Shown in pieces: positions 15,000-22,727 of a stretch of 33,852 bases of DNA. The notes under the pieces were generated by a model. The model worked only from the letters and a program-made list of their open reading frames with translations. It did not search any database and was not told the DNA's origin. The position numbers and the translations under genes are program-made. Origin of the DNA: a virus; IMG/VR virus record IMGVR_UViG_3300045110_000262, positions 1 through 33,852 of that record; one strand, given 5' to 3'. Within the stretch, counting starts at the first letter, position 1, and every line of letters starts with the position of its first letter.

Positions 15000-16789
15000 G
15001 CATCAAGTTCGAGTGGCGCCAGTTCAGCTCGGGCACCGTCTTCGACTTCAGCGACCGGGTCAACCTCTCTGGTGGGGACGTGGCGTTCACGGAGAACGCC
15101 GAGGAGCTGACGGTCGGCGCCTCGAGCCTCGTCATCGAGGACCCCGACGGCGACTTTGACATCGGCGGCCATTCGTACATCCGGGTGACCGAGACGGACG
15201 CGCCCGACGACCAGGTCATCTGGGCGGGCTTCGTCACGATCCGCCACATCAAGCGCGACACGTACCGGACGGAAGCCGCCCGGACGTGGACTGGCAACCT
15301 CGACGACGTCAACACGGTCATCGCGCGGCGGATCCTGTCAGAGACGAACGACGCCGACCGGCCGGCCGAGACGGACGTCGAGCGGATCCAATGGCTCTTC
15401 GACGAGGCGTTCCTCGGCGTGGACGACACGTACTTCAGCCATGCCAACCCGGTCGACATGGACGCAGCGAACCTGGTGGGCATGACCGTCTACGACGCCG
15501 TCAACGACTGCATGTTGCAGAGCGGGAAGAACGCCTTTCAGCAGGACATGAGCGACGGCCTCGGGGGCTTCATCAACTTCACTTTCTACGACTTCGCGAG
15601 CGGGACGGCCCTCTCGTCCGATCTCCGGATCAGCAACTACCCCGGCGACATCACCGCCGACGTCGGGGCACCGTCACCCTCTGGCGCTGACCAGGTCTGG
15701 GCAGCCTCGCAGGACACCGACATGGCGCGTGACCCGACCCGCGTGTACTGGAAGGTGCGCGGCCAGTACGACGGCGGCGTCGTCACCCGCACCCGGCTCG
15801 CGACCGCCGTCGAGTTCGCCGCGCGCGAGACTACGGCCTCCTGGCCGCTCGTCAAGACGGCCGCCAAGGCCAACGCGCGAGCCGACCGTTACCTCCTCGA
15901 CATCGCGACCGAGGAGGACGTCATCACGACGACGATCTGGGTGCATCCCGAGCACGTCAACGACGCTCGGGCGGGACGGCGCATCCAGGCGCGCTTTACG
16001 CACCTTCCGGGCTACGAGGACTGGACGTGGATGCGGATCCTCAACCGAACCGTCACGTTCCTCACGCCGCTCGTGTACCGGATCACGTACACGCTGTCGC
16101 CCGGGTCGATCGCCACGCCGGCCGGGAGTTGCACGAGCATCGTCTCGAGCATGGTCACCTATGACAGCGGCGAACTGGGGTCCATCGGTGGCAGCAACGG
16201 ACCGCCTCTGTCGGTCACGCCAACAGCTCCGGTGTCCAATCCGGCCGTATTCATAGGGGGGATCTTCGGACAGAACGGCACGACCGAGATGGCGCACACC
16301 GGCACGCCGACCGTGACCGGCTTCACGGAGCTGCTCGCTTCGCCCTCGGGTGCCACGGCTACGGTCGTCGGAGCGGGCTACAAGGCCACGACGGGCTCCT
16401 CTCCTGGTGGGCTTACGCTCAACTTCACACTCGGCGCTGGCGCGAACGGTGCCGAGGTCTATCGAGCACTCGCCATCGAGCTCCCGACTGCGGCGACCTC
16501 TCCGGTGCAGTCGGCCAATCAGATCGGCTCAGGCGGCAGCATCACCCTTGGCGCGCCGCCGACTCCTGGCAACGTCCTCGTGCTCGTGCGGTTCGTGGAA
16601 ACCAGCCCGTTTGCTGCCGTTCCGGCTGGCTACTCGCAGCTCGTAGCCGGCAGCCTCCATAGCAGCTCACCGGGCAACGCGTGGATCGATATCTGTGTCA
16701 GGTGCGTCCAGGAAGGCGACACAGCCTTGCAGGCGCTCGTGGATACGAGCTTCACGCATTACCAGTCCCTTAGTGAGTGGGCGCTGTGA
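14996..16789 (+). CDS. Minor tail protein, baseplate hub-like, with C-terminal adhesin part
   Basis: 597 residues. The N-terminal ~380 residues look like a tail hub protein, with DFSDRVNLSGGDVAFTENAE, WAGFVTIRHIKRDTYRTEAA, an LSGKNAF-like stretch and a late MRILNRTVTFLTPLVYRITY strand leading to LSPGS. From ~residue 385, composition changes to Ser/Thr/Gly/Pro-rich beta sequence (TPTVTGFTELLASPSGATAT, NVLVLVRFVETSPFAAVPAG), like a carbohydrate-facing or fibre-attachment domain. It overlaps the tape measure stop (ATGA) and the next gene (GTGA). A role at the tail tip is likely; exact homology was not established. Confidence 0.6.
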   Translation: MSIKFEWRQFSSGTVFDFSDRVNLSGGDVAFTENAEELTVGASSLVIEDPDGDFDIGGHSYIRVTETDAPDDQVIWAGFVTIRHIKRDTYRTEAARTWTGNLDDVNTVIARRILSETNDADRPAETDVERIQWLFDEAFLGVDDTYFSHANPVDMDAANLVGMTVYDAVNDCMLQSGKNAFQQDMSDGLGGFINFTFYDFASGTALSSDLRISNYPGDITADVGAPSPSGADQVWAASQDTDMARDPTRVYWKVRGQYDGGVVTRTRLATAVEFAARETTASWPLVKTAAKANARADRYLLDIATEEDVITTTIWVHPEHVNDARAGRRIQARFTHLPGYEDWTWMRILNRTVTFLTPLVYRITYTLSPGSIATPAGSCTSIVSSMVTYDSGELGSIGGSNGPPLSVTPTAPVSNPAVFIGGIFGQNGTTEMAHTGTPTVTGFTELLASPSGATATVVGAGYKATTGSSPGGLTLNFTLGAGANGAEVYRALAIELPTAATSPVQSANQIGSGGSITLGAPPTPGNVLVLVRFVETSPFAAVPAGYSQLVAGSLHSSSPGNAWIDICVRCVQEGDTALQALVDTSFTHYQSLSEWAL

Positions 16790-17112
16790 AGGTCGACAGG
16801 GTCAATAGCCCGCGCCTCCCGATACTCACCGGTCCAGGTGGACTCGGTGGGTCGGCCTCCATCCCTGCCCTTGATGACCTCACTGACGTCGATACGACCG
16901 GCGTGGCCGATGGCGACACCATTGTCTTTGACTCAGGGTCGGGGACATGGGTCCCTGGCAGCGGTGGCACGTCGACGGGTGGCATGGTGCCGTACTACAT
17001 CGCGGCCGACGACACGTTCACCGTGCCGCTCTACAAGCAAGCCCTGTTCAAGGACACGATCGAGGTCGACGGCATCCTCGTGGTGCTCGGCCGCCTGCTG
17101 GGAGTCGACTGA
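16786..17112 (+). CDS. Small tail-fibre associated protein
   Basis: 108 residues if started at the GTG that overlaps the previous stop; GTG 16777 is the alternative. It contains [20 protein letters not shown] followed by [11 protein letters not shown], a motif seen again and again in phage tail-fibre proteins as a short beta-turn module. The C-terminal half ([20 protein letters not shown], then [16 protein letters not shown]) resembles the strand-rich cap of the same kind of fibre. It probably trimerises at the tail tip next to the collagen-like fibre that follows. Confidence 0.5.
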   Translation: MKVDRVNSPRLPILTGPGGLGGSASIPALDDLTDVDTTGVADGDTIVFDSGSGTWVPGSGGTSTGGMVPYYIAADDTFTVPLYKQALFKDTIEVDGILVVLGRLLGVD

Positions 17113-18284
17113 TGCCATCCGGATCCGGGATCACCCTACGCACCAGCGCCGAGGCCGACATCCCGACGCCGGACACCGACCAGATCACGCTGTTCAACGA
17201 CAGCGACGCGAGCAACGCGCCGGCCTACAAGGACGACACGGGCACCGTCACGCCGCTCGCCGGTGCTGGCGGAGCCACGGGCCCTACCGGGCCAACGGGA
17301 CCGACTGGCCCCACCGGCGCGACTGGCGTTGGCGCCACGGGCCCCACTGGGCCGACGGGCCCGGCACACGCCACGGTCCAGGCGCACGGCGCGATGGGCT
17401 CGACCGAGACGTTCAACCTGGGCACCGCCGACTGGCACACCGCTACCTTCGACGCCAACTGCGTCTTCACGTTTTCCGGCTTCACCAACGGTGTGCTCGG
17501 CGTCATGGGCCTCCAGCTGACCGGCGACGGCTCGCACAGCCCGACCTGGCCGGCCGCGGTCGTGTGGCCGGGGGGCAGCGCGCCGCCGGCTCCGCTCGGG
17601 AACGCCGTCGTCGCCGAATATACGTTCGACTCGATCGACGGCGGGACGACGATCCTCGGGCATTACGACCAGTCGGGTCCGACCGGTCCAACGGGTCCCA
17701 CTGGCCCCACGGGCTCGGGTGGCGCGGTAGGCGCCACCGGTCCGACGGGTCCTGCGGGCGCCACTGGCGCTACCGGTCCGACGGGCCCGACAGGGCCGAC
17801 CGGGCCGACCGGAGTAGGCGCAACCGGGGCGACCGGGCCGACGGGCGCCACGGGGACGAGTGGGCCGGGAAAGGTCCTCGGCTACAAGTCGAACACGGCT
17901 GGCGATGTCACGCGGAACGCGAACACATTGGCCGACCTCGACGCGACGAATATGGCGGTCACGTTCACCGCGCCGGCCTCGGGCAACGTACTGGTGCGGC
18001 TCGCGGCGACAGCCAGTGCTGCGGGAACGGCCAATGCCTATATGTCATGGGGCCTGCGCGAGGCGTCGTCGGACATTGCCGGGGGTGTAGGCGAGTCGAT
18101 CGCAACGCGGAGCGTCGGAGTCATCACGGATCAGTTCATGGGCGTCGTGAAGGAGTTTGTCCTCACGGGTGTCTCGGCTGGGTCCCATACCTACAAGTGG
18201 AGCGCCGCTCAGTCGAGCGGCACGGGGACGGTGAAGGCCAATGCCAGCAGTCCGGCCGTTATGACCGTCATCGAACTTCCGTGA
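17112..18284 (+). CDS. Collagen-like tail fibre protein
   Basis: 390 residues with two Gly-x-y collagen-like stalks, residues ~54-84 and ~188-253, made mainly of GPTG and GATG triplets. Between them lies a ~100-residue globular domain ([20 protein letters not shown], ending HYDQSG). A C-terminal ~130-residue beta domain, [20 protein letters not shown] ... [17 protein letters not shown], resembles phage head/tip domains that bind receptors. The collagen triplets make trimeric fibres. ATG shares one base with the previous TGA. The DNA repeats can recombine, so stalk length may vary between strains. Confidence 0.75.
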   Translation: MPSGSGITLRTSAEADIPTPDTDQITLFNDSDASNAPAYKDDTGTVTPLAGAGGATGPTGPTGPTGPTGATGVGATGPTGPTGPAHATVQAHGAMGSTETFNLGTADWHTATFDANCVFTFSGFTNGVLGVMGLQLTGDGSHSPTWPAAVVWPGGSAPPAPLGNAVVAEYTFDSIDGGTTILGHYDQSGPTGPTGPTGPTGSGGAVGATGPTGPAGATGATGPTGPTGPTGPTGVGATGATGPTGATGTSGPGKVLGYKSNTAGDVTRNANTLADLDATNMAVTFTAPASGNVLVRLAATASAAGTANAYMSWGLREASSDIAGGVGESIATRSVGVITDQFMGVVKEFVLTGVSAGSHTYKWSAAQSSGTGTVKANASSPAVMTVIELP

Positions 18285-19510
18285 TCGGGCTCCGCTCGCG
18301 TTTCCGCGGGTCGTTCGTCCCCCCGCGCATCTTGGATCTGGCGACCTCGCCACAGGGCGGCTGGACGCAAAAGCCGCGATCCAGGGCGCTCCACCACGTC
18401 GGATATTCGTACGTCGCCTATGTCTCCGGCGCTGGCGATGTGGCCGTCGTTGCGATCCCCGATAGCACCCAGGTCCCCGGCAGTCCGGTCGTTCTGCACG
18501 CCGCCTTCCAGGTCGACACCCATGCGGCACCGGCGATGTACCTGCGGTCCGACAACAAGCTCCTCGTCGTGTATTGCGGCCACAACGGCGGGCTGATGTA
18601 CCAACGGATCAGCGTGAACACGCTCGACTCGGACCCGACTCTATCGGGCGGCTTCACGGTCGAGGCGACCGCGTTCAGTGGCGAGCTGCATACCTACCCG
18701 ATGCTCGTCGGCCGCTCGTCCGAGTCGACCGCCACGGTGTATTGCTTCTACCGTGACGACCAGTCAGGCACGGCGGTTCTCGCCTATCGCAAGAGCACCG
18801 ACGACGGCGCGACATGGGGCAGCCAGCACGAGGTCTACAAGAGCGCCGGCAACCGCACGTACTGGGACATCTTCGGCAACGGCACCGATCGCATCGACTT
18901 CGTCGTCACCGACTGCGCAACGACCGACCAGCTCGGCGACATCTACCACTTTTACGCCGACCTGACCGACTACCACAAGAGCGACGGCACGGTCATCTCG
19001 GGCTCGCAGCCGTGGGCACCGTCTGATCTGACGCTCGTCTATAACGATGCGACCGCGGGCCGGGCCTGGTCGCATGACGGCTTCCTTGACAGCGGCGGCA
19101 AGCCGCGGTTCATCTTCGGGATCGCGACCAACTGGAGTCCGCCCGGCGGCACGGACACCGAGTACGCCTATGCGCGCTGGTCCGGTTCGGCCTGGGTTGT
19201 CAGCACGATCCTTGCATCTGGCGGGGCTGGGCAGTTCGACCCGATGTATGGATGCTTGGACCCAGTCGAAGAGACGCGGGCGTACCTTATCCGCTATATC
19301 TCGAGCAAGTTCGAGCTCTGGCGCTACATCACCGCCGACAACGGCGCTACCTGGGCGGGCGTCGCCGTGACCTCCGCCTCGTCGGGCGCCAATCTTTACC
19401 CGGTTGCCGTCAAGGACCATCCGTCGCCTGGGCTGGCTGTGGCGTGGATCGCGGGGACCTATGTCAGCGCGACCGATTACACAATGGGCATCAAGGGCCT
19501 GATCGTGTGA
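18281..19510 (+). CDS. Asp-box beta-propeller (sialidase-like) tail protein
   Basis: 409 residues from a GTG overlapping the previous stop. Two clear Asp-boxes, STDDGATW (residues 172-179) and TADNGATW (351-358), are the hallmark of sialidase-type beta-propellers. Repeated blade-like strands such as [37 protein letters not shown] and [16 protein letters not shown] support the fold. The sialidase catalytic arginine triad cannot be assigned with confidence, so it may bind or trim host surface glycan as a tail component. Its neighbours are the fibre gene and a glycosyltransferase. Confidence 0.6.
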   Translation: MIGLRSRFRGSFVPPRILDLATSPQGGWTQKPRSRALHHVGYSYVAYVSGAGDVAVVAIPDSTQVPGSPVVLHAAFQVDTHAAPAMYLRSDNKLLVVYCGHNGGLMYQRISVNTLDSDPTLSGGFTVEATAFSGELHTYPMLVGRSSESTATVYCFYRDDQSGTAVLAYRKSTDDGATWGSQHEVYKSAGNRTYWDIFGNGTDRIDFVVTDCATTDQLGDIYHFYADLTDYHKSDGTVISGSQPWAPSDLTLVYNDATAGRAWSHDGFLDSGGKPRFIFGIATNWSPPGGTDTEYAYARWSGSAWVVSTILASGGAGQFDPMYGCLDPVEETRAYLIRYISSKFELWRYITADNGATWAGVAVTSASSGANLYPVAVKDHPSPGLAVAWIAGTYVSATDYTMGIKGLIV

Positions 19511-20610
19511 GGATCCACCTGGTCGGGCTCGTCCACACAGAGACGACCCGAGCCTTCGAGGTCTGCGCGTTTACCGCCCGGACGCGCGTGTTCGCGTCGA
19601 TGCTCACCCGGCTCGGCCACGAGGTCATCCTCTACGCCGGCCAGGCGAATGAGGCCGAGGTCGCCGAGCACGTCACGATCGTCGCACGCGACGAGCAGGC
19701 CGCCTGGTACCCCGGTTACGACCGGGCAACGACCGTGTTCAACGACTTCGATCCACTGTCGATCCCGTGGGCCACGTTCAACTCGCGCGCCGCGGTCGCC
19801 ATCCGCGAGCGGTACCAGCCGCGCGACCTGCTGGCGATGACGATGGGGACGACCCACCGCCCGATCGCCGGGCTCCTAGAGGACCTCGACATCCTGCCGG
19901 GCGAGGTCGGCATCGGCTACGTCGGTGTCTGGGCGCCCTACCGGGTCTTCGAGTCTCACGCCTGGCGATCGTTCCTCGCGGCGCGCGAGCCGACGGACGA
20001 CTTCCGGGCGTTCGATGCGGTGATCCCCCGCGCATGGGAGGCCGCGGACTTCCCGACCGGCTGGGGCTCCGGCGGTTACCACCTGTTCATGGGCCGCCTG
20101 ACCGCCCGGAAGGGCCCGCACATCGCCGCGGAGGCGTGCAAGCGGCTGGGCGTCAAGCTCGTCGTGGCCGGACAGGGCGTAGCGTCCGTGGAGCCCGGCT
20201 GCATCACGACGACCGAGGGTCTGCGGCTCGAAGGCGACGTGGAGTACGCGGGCGTCGTGGCGCCGGCGGAGCGGGCGGCCCTCATGGGCGGCGCGACAGC
20301 CGTGTGGGCGCCGACCCAATACTTCGAGCCCGGCGGCGGCGTGGCGATCGAGGCGCAGCTGGTCGGGACGCCGGTCATCGCGAGCGACTACGGGTGTTTC
20401 ACCGAGACGGTCGGTCCGGCCAGCGGGATCCGATGCTCGACGCTCGCGCAGTACGTGGCCGCCGGGCGTGCGGTCGAGGAGCTCAACCGGCCGATGATCC
20501 GGGCGCTGGCGCTCGATCGCTGGACGACCGAAGCCGTCGGGCCCCAGTGGACGGCCTACCTGGCGCGCCTCGAGACGCTATACGGCGAGGGCTGGTACGC
20601 AGCCGCCTGA
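19507..20610 (+). CDS. GT4-family glycosyltransferase
   Basis: 367 residues, GT-B fold. The C-terminal nucleotide-sugar lobe is clear: YHLFMGRLTARKGPHIAAEA, LVVAGQG, and EPGGGVAIE (Glu274-x7-Glu282), the E-x7-E motif of GT4 enzymes, followed by GTPVIASDYGCFTETV. The N-terminal acceptor lobe shows MLTRLGHEVILYAG and DRATTVFNDFDPLS. GT4 enzymes move a sugar from a nucleotide donor to an acceptor. It is the last gene of the rightward structural block and the fourth glycan-active gene there. It starts at a GTG overlapping the previous stop. Acceptor unknown. Confidence 0.82.
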   Translation: MRIHLVGLVHTETTRAFEVCAFTARTRVFASMLTRLGHEVILYAGQANEAEVAEHVTIVARDEQAAWYPGYDRATTVFNDFDPLSIPWATFNSRAAVAIRERYQPRDLLAMTMGTTHRPIAGLLEDLDILPGEVGIGYVGVWAPYRVFESHAWRSFLAAREPTDDFRAFDAVIPRAWEAADFPTGWGSGGYHLFMGRLTARKGPHIAAEACKRLGVKLVVAGQGVASVEPGCITTTEGLRLEGDVEYAGVVAPAERAALMGGATAVWAPTQYFEPGGGVAIEAQLVGTPVIASDYGCFTETVGPASGIRCSTLAQYVAAGRAVEELNRPMIRALALDRWTTEAVGPQWTAYLARLETLYGEGWYAAA

Positions 20611-20613
20611 CGG

Positions 20614-20733
20614 TCACATCGCCGCGATGCTGCCGCGGACCTGCATGTAGACCAGGACGACCGCCACGAAGATCACGATCGTGAAGACGAGAAGCGCGAA
20701 CTTCTGGTTCTGGTTCATCGGTTCCCTGGCCAT
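20614..20733 (-). CDS. Inverted 39-residue single-span membrane protein
   Basis: On the minus strand a 39-residue protein starts MAREPMNQNQ and has one hydrophobic span, FALLVFTIVIFVAVVLVYMQ, ending VRGSIAAM. A GGGGGGACACG purine-rich ribosome-binding site lies just before the ATG at 20733, which strongly supports translation. Its stop is three bases from the stop of the GT4 gene, so the two genes converge tail to tail with no room for a normal terminator. It is downstream of the repressor-like gene and would be expressed in the lysogen. A lysogenic conversion or superinfection exclusion role is inference. Confidence 0.6.
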   Translation of the reverse strand: MAREPMNQNQKFALLVFTIVIFVAVVLVYMQVRGSIAAM

Positions 20734-20901
20734 CGTGTCCCCCCTACTCCGAATCTCGTGGACAACTCGAGCGGGCGTCCACACTGCTGCGACAGACTGT
20801 TGTCACGACCGATTTGCGACGCTGGTCCGCCATCGACCAGACGACCGGTCGAGGCGTCGAGTGGAGGGCCACAGTGGTCGTACCCGTCGGCGACTTCGCG
20901 A

Positions 20902-21366
20902 TCATGCTCGTCCTGCTTCGGTACCGCGAGGAAGTCGCCCAGGCGACGGAGCGGGCCCTGGCTGAGCTTCGCCGAGCTGGCGCTCCTGATCCCGTCGGAT
21001 GCCTTCTCGGACACCCGAGAGCGGATCGAGCGGAAGCGTCGGCGGCGGACCGTCGTAGTACACGAACCGCGTCAGCTCGTCAGTCGACAGACCAGTAGCG
21101 ACCGCCAGGCGGCCGAGCGCGTCGGGCTTCGGCTGGGCGCCCTGCCACCAGCGGCCGACCGCGATGCGATCGACCCCGACCGCCAGCGCGATCGCCGTGT
21201 CGTCGTACAGACCGTGCAGGGCGGCTGCCGCTCGCACGTATCGCTTGACCAGCTGACCGCGGTCGAATAGCGCCATCTCGGCCGGGGATCGTTGCTCCCC
21301 GCCCCCCTCTTGGGTCCCCACCCGGTGCTTGCGCGCACCGCGTTTCGTGGACCGCTCATTGTGCAT
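20902..21366 (-). CDS. Repressor-like HTH protein (leftward, divergent from Cro-like gene)
   Basis: 154 residues from ATG 21366, or ~124 from ATG 21276 (MALFDRGQLVKRY), which seems more natural because residues 1-30 are disordered. The XRE-type helix-turn-helix spans DDTAIALAVGVDRIAVGRWW and QGAQPKPDALGRLAVATGLS. After it come a linker, DGPPPTLPLDPLSG, and a Pro-rich basic tail. Divergent transcription against a small HTH gene makes this the likely immunity repressor that keeps lytic genes off. The predicted leftward promoter overlaps the first codons of the long form, a further reason to prefer the shorter start. Confidence 0.65.
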   Translation of the reverse strand: MHNERSTKRGARKHRVGTQEGGGEQRSPAEMALFDRGQLVKRYVRAAAALHGLYDDTAIALAVGVDRIAVGRWWQGAQPKPDALGRLAVATGLSTDELTRFVYYDGPPPTLPLDPLSGVREGIRRDQERQLGEAQPGPAPSPGRLPRGTEAGRA

Positions 21367-21385
21367 GGTCGGAGTTTCATGTCAA
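21358..21385 (-). promoter_or_regulatory. Candidate leftward promoter of repressor-like gene
   Basis: On the minus strand TTGACA (21385-21380) is followed after 16 bases by CACAAT (21363-21358). The -35 is perfect; the -10 matches four of six positions. Transcription would begin near 21351, inside the longest version of the repressor frame. The assignment is by pattern only. Confidence 0.4.
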
Positions 21386-21395
21386 GGGGTTGACA
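21380..21395. promoter_or_regulatory. Operator palindrome made of two face-to-face -35 boxes
   Basis: TGTCAAGGGGTTGACA is a perfect 6-4-6 inverted repeat lying between the divergent repressor-like and Cro-like genes. Each half is itself the -35 box of one promoter. A repressor bound at its centre would block both. No second copy of the full palindrome was noticed elsewhere in the window. Confidence 0.5.
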
Positions 21396-21418
21396 GCACA
21401 ACCTGCGATGTGTACCGT
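21390..21418 (+). promoter_or_regulatory. Rightward early promoter, nearly leaderless
   Basis: Perfect -35 TTGACA at 21390-21395 and -10 TACCGT at 21413-21418, spaced 17 bases. Transcription should start around 21425, only about five bases before ATG 21430, so the message would be almost leaderless. This is common in high-GC Gram-positive and related bacteria. It should drive the early genes. Confidence 0.6.
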
Positions 21419-21429
21419 CCACCACACAC

Positions 21430-21669
21430 ATGGATACACCGACCGCACCCAATGACTGGCGCACCGTGCTTCGTGAGCAGGGTCGGACGATCCGATGGCT
21501 TGCCGAGCGCACAGGCCGGCCGGCTCGGACCGTCTACGCCTACTCGCGCGGCCAGCTGACGGCGACGCCGGAATGGCTGGCCGAAGCGTCCGAGGCGCTC
21601 GGTGTCCCGGTCGCCGACACGCTCGTCGTGACGGTCACGAAGCAGTACGCCGACGGGAGCGCCGCATGA
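21430..21669 (+). CDS. Cro-like small HTH DNA-binding protein
   Basis: 79 residues, first gene of the rightward early block. It carries an XRE/MerR-like helix-turn-helix: REQGRTIRWLAERTGRPART followed by VYAYSRGQLTATPEWLAEAS, then EALGVPVADTL. Size and divergent position opposite the repressor-like gene fit a Cro-type protein that turns off lysogenic transcription; an excisionase-type accessory is the alternative. The message appears almost leaderless. Its stop overlaps the next ATG (ATGA). Confidence 0.65.
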   Translation: MDTPTAPNDWRTVLREQGRTIRWLAERTGRPARTVYAYSRGQLTATPEWLAEASEALGVPVADTLVVTVTKQYADGSAA

Positions 21670-21842
21670 CCCCGTTCAACCAGTCGAAGTGGGGCGCCGA
21701 GCTCAAGCACGGCACACGGGTCGTGATGGCCCGCCATCGCGTCTTCCCGCAGCTGCCCAAGCCCGCGTTCGTCCCCGAGTGGAAGAAGCGGTCGCTGCTC
21801 CGCGACACGAGCACCCTCGTCGCCCAGGGCGGGGCGCTGTGA
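21666..21842 (+). CDS. Small basic early protein
   Basis: 58 residues, starting MTPFNQSKWGAELKHGTRVV and rich in Arg, Lys and Pro (PQLPKPAFVPEWKKRSLLRD). Both ends overlap neighbours by four bases (ATGA, GTGA), which is the main support for its reality. It has no known domain. The basic charge suggests nucleic-acid or membrane-surface contact, but this is only a guess. Confidence 0.45.
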   Translation: MTPFNQSKWGAELKHGTRVVMARHRVFPQLPKPAFVPEWKKRSLLRDTSTLVAQGGAL

Positions 21843-21958
21843 AGCCCGGGCTCGGCCGCGGTGCTGCGTGGGGCTTCGCCATCGAGCTCGTCGCCTTCAT
21901 GGCGATCGGGCTCGTGATCCTGGCCGCTGGCTTCTTCGTCGGACCGGGCACGCCATGA
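21839..21958 (+). CDS. 39-residue membrane protein
   Basis: VKPGLGRGAAWGFAIELVAF continues into MAIGLVILAAGFFVGPGTP, giving one long hydrophobic span with a basic N terminus. It starts at a GTG overlapping the previous stop and ends overlapping the next ATG. It belongs to the set of tiny membrane proteins of this genome. The function is unknown. Confidence 0.5.
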   Translation: MKPGLGRGAAWGFAIELVAFMAIGLVILAAGFFVGPGTP

Positions 21959-22338
21959 CGACGGTCGAGCTCGAGCGTCAGGCCCGGGCCATCGTCCCGC
22001 CCATCGGGGCATCGGTCGCGATCGCCATCCATGACGGGACGCACCACCGGGCCGCATTCCTGGTCAACGAGCGAACCCGCTCGGCGCCAGTCGGTCCGAC
22101 CTTCACGAAGCCGCGCGAGGCGTGCGACTTCGTCCGCCTTCTCAACGGTGATCGTCCGGCCACCCGGCCTGGCGTCCGTGACTCTGCAGGCGCTCTGGGT
22201 GGCGCCGATCGCGGAGACGCCGGACGCCAGCCCGAGTCGCCGGAGATGGGCGCCGACGGCTTCCCTTCCTCCGCCCCTGCCAGTCTCCCCCGGCTGGCAG
22301 GGGCACCCGCTCTCGACACCGGCCCGCTCGGGCTGTAG
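21955..22338 (+). CDS. Hypothetical early protein
   Basis: 127 residues. The first ~65 look like a folded domain with strands SVAIAIHDGTHHRAAFLVNE and PTFTKPREACDFVRLLNGD; this small strand-helix arrangement is not assigned to a family. The rest (from DRPATRPGVRDS onward) is Pro/Gly/Ala-rich and probably disordered. The ATG overlaps the previous stop by four bases. A 42-base gap with the GGAGGAG ribosome-binding site of the next gene follows. Confidence 0.5.
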   Translation: MTTVELERQARAIVPPIGASVAIAIHDGTHHRAAFLVNERTRSAPVGPTFTKPREACDFVRLLNGDRPATRPGVRDSAGALGGADRGDAGRQPESPEMGADGFPSSAPASLPRLAGAPALDTGPLGL

Positions 22339-22380
22339 CACCGGCCGTTCACGGCCACATCGCCCCCGGAGGAGATCGCG

Positions 22381-22656
22381 TTGCCAGCACCCTGGAGAAC
22401 CCGGGACGCATTCCCTGCGCCGCCCCCGATGCCGCCGGTCCCTGCCGACATCACCTGGCGGATCCGGCCTGGCGACGACGTCGCTCACGCCTACTCGAGC
22501 GGGCCCGGCTGGATGCGATCGGTCTGCCGGGCCGAGCGATGGAACGTCCTGTGGACCGACGCGACCGCGGAGGCCGCCAGGTGCTTCGAGTGCGCCGACA
22601 TGGTCACGGGCGACATCCCCGAGAGCGAGCTCCGGGCGATGGACGGCAACCGATGA
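22381..22656 (+). CDS. Small Cys-containing early protein (TTG start)
   Basis: 91 residues if started at TTG 22381, which has a strong ribosome-binding site (CGGAGGAGATCGCG). It is Pro-rich at first (DAFPAPPPMPPVP), then WRIRPGDDVAHAYSSGPGW, VCRAERWNVLWTDATAEAAR and CFECADM. The C...CxxC arrangement suggests a small zinc site. Short proteins with an Arg-Trp-rich core followed by CxxC are frequent in actinophages, but no function is known. The stop overlaps the start of a 24-residue zinc-ribbon peptide. Confidence 0.5.
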   Translation: MPAPWRTRDAFPAPPPMPPVPADITWRIRPGDDVAHAYSSGPGWMRSVCRAERWNVLWTDATAEAARCFECADMVTGDIPESELRAMDGNR

Positions 22657-22727
22657 CCAGCTGGGTTCGCTGCCCGCACTGCGGGCGCGTGATGGAGGCG
22701 GGCGACCGCTGCAGGAGGTGCGGCTGA
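22653..22727 (+). CDS. 24-residue zinc-ribbon micropeptide
   Basis: MTSWVRCPHCGRVMEAGDRC followed by RRCG: two CxxC knuckles in 24 residues, about as small as a zinc ribbon can be. It starts in the previous stop (ATGA) and its TGA shares one base with the following ATG. A strong GCAGGAGG sequence inside its end serves the next gene. Such peptides occur in many actinophages, possibly as transcription or translation accessories. Confidence 0.55.
   Translation: MTSWVRCPHCGRVMEAGDRCRRCG

Noticed and set aside
17270-17875. Short regular repeats suggesting a CRISPR array
   Set aside because: They are GPTG/GATG collagen codons in frame without unique spacers.
20734-20901. Possible extra leftward gene between repressor and membrane peptide
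   Set aside because: Only a weak frame (20715-21014) overlapping the repressor is open; no domain or ribosome-binding site. GTGGAC/GTCCAC inverted repeat near 20759 is noted but no role can be supported.
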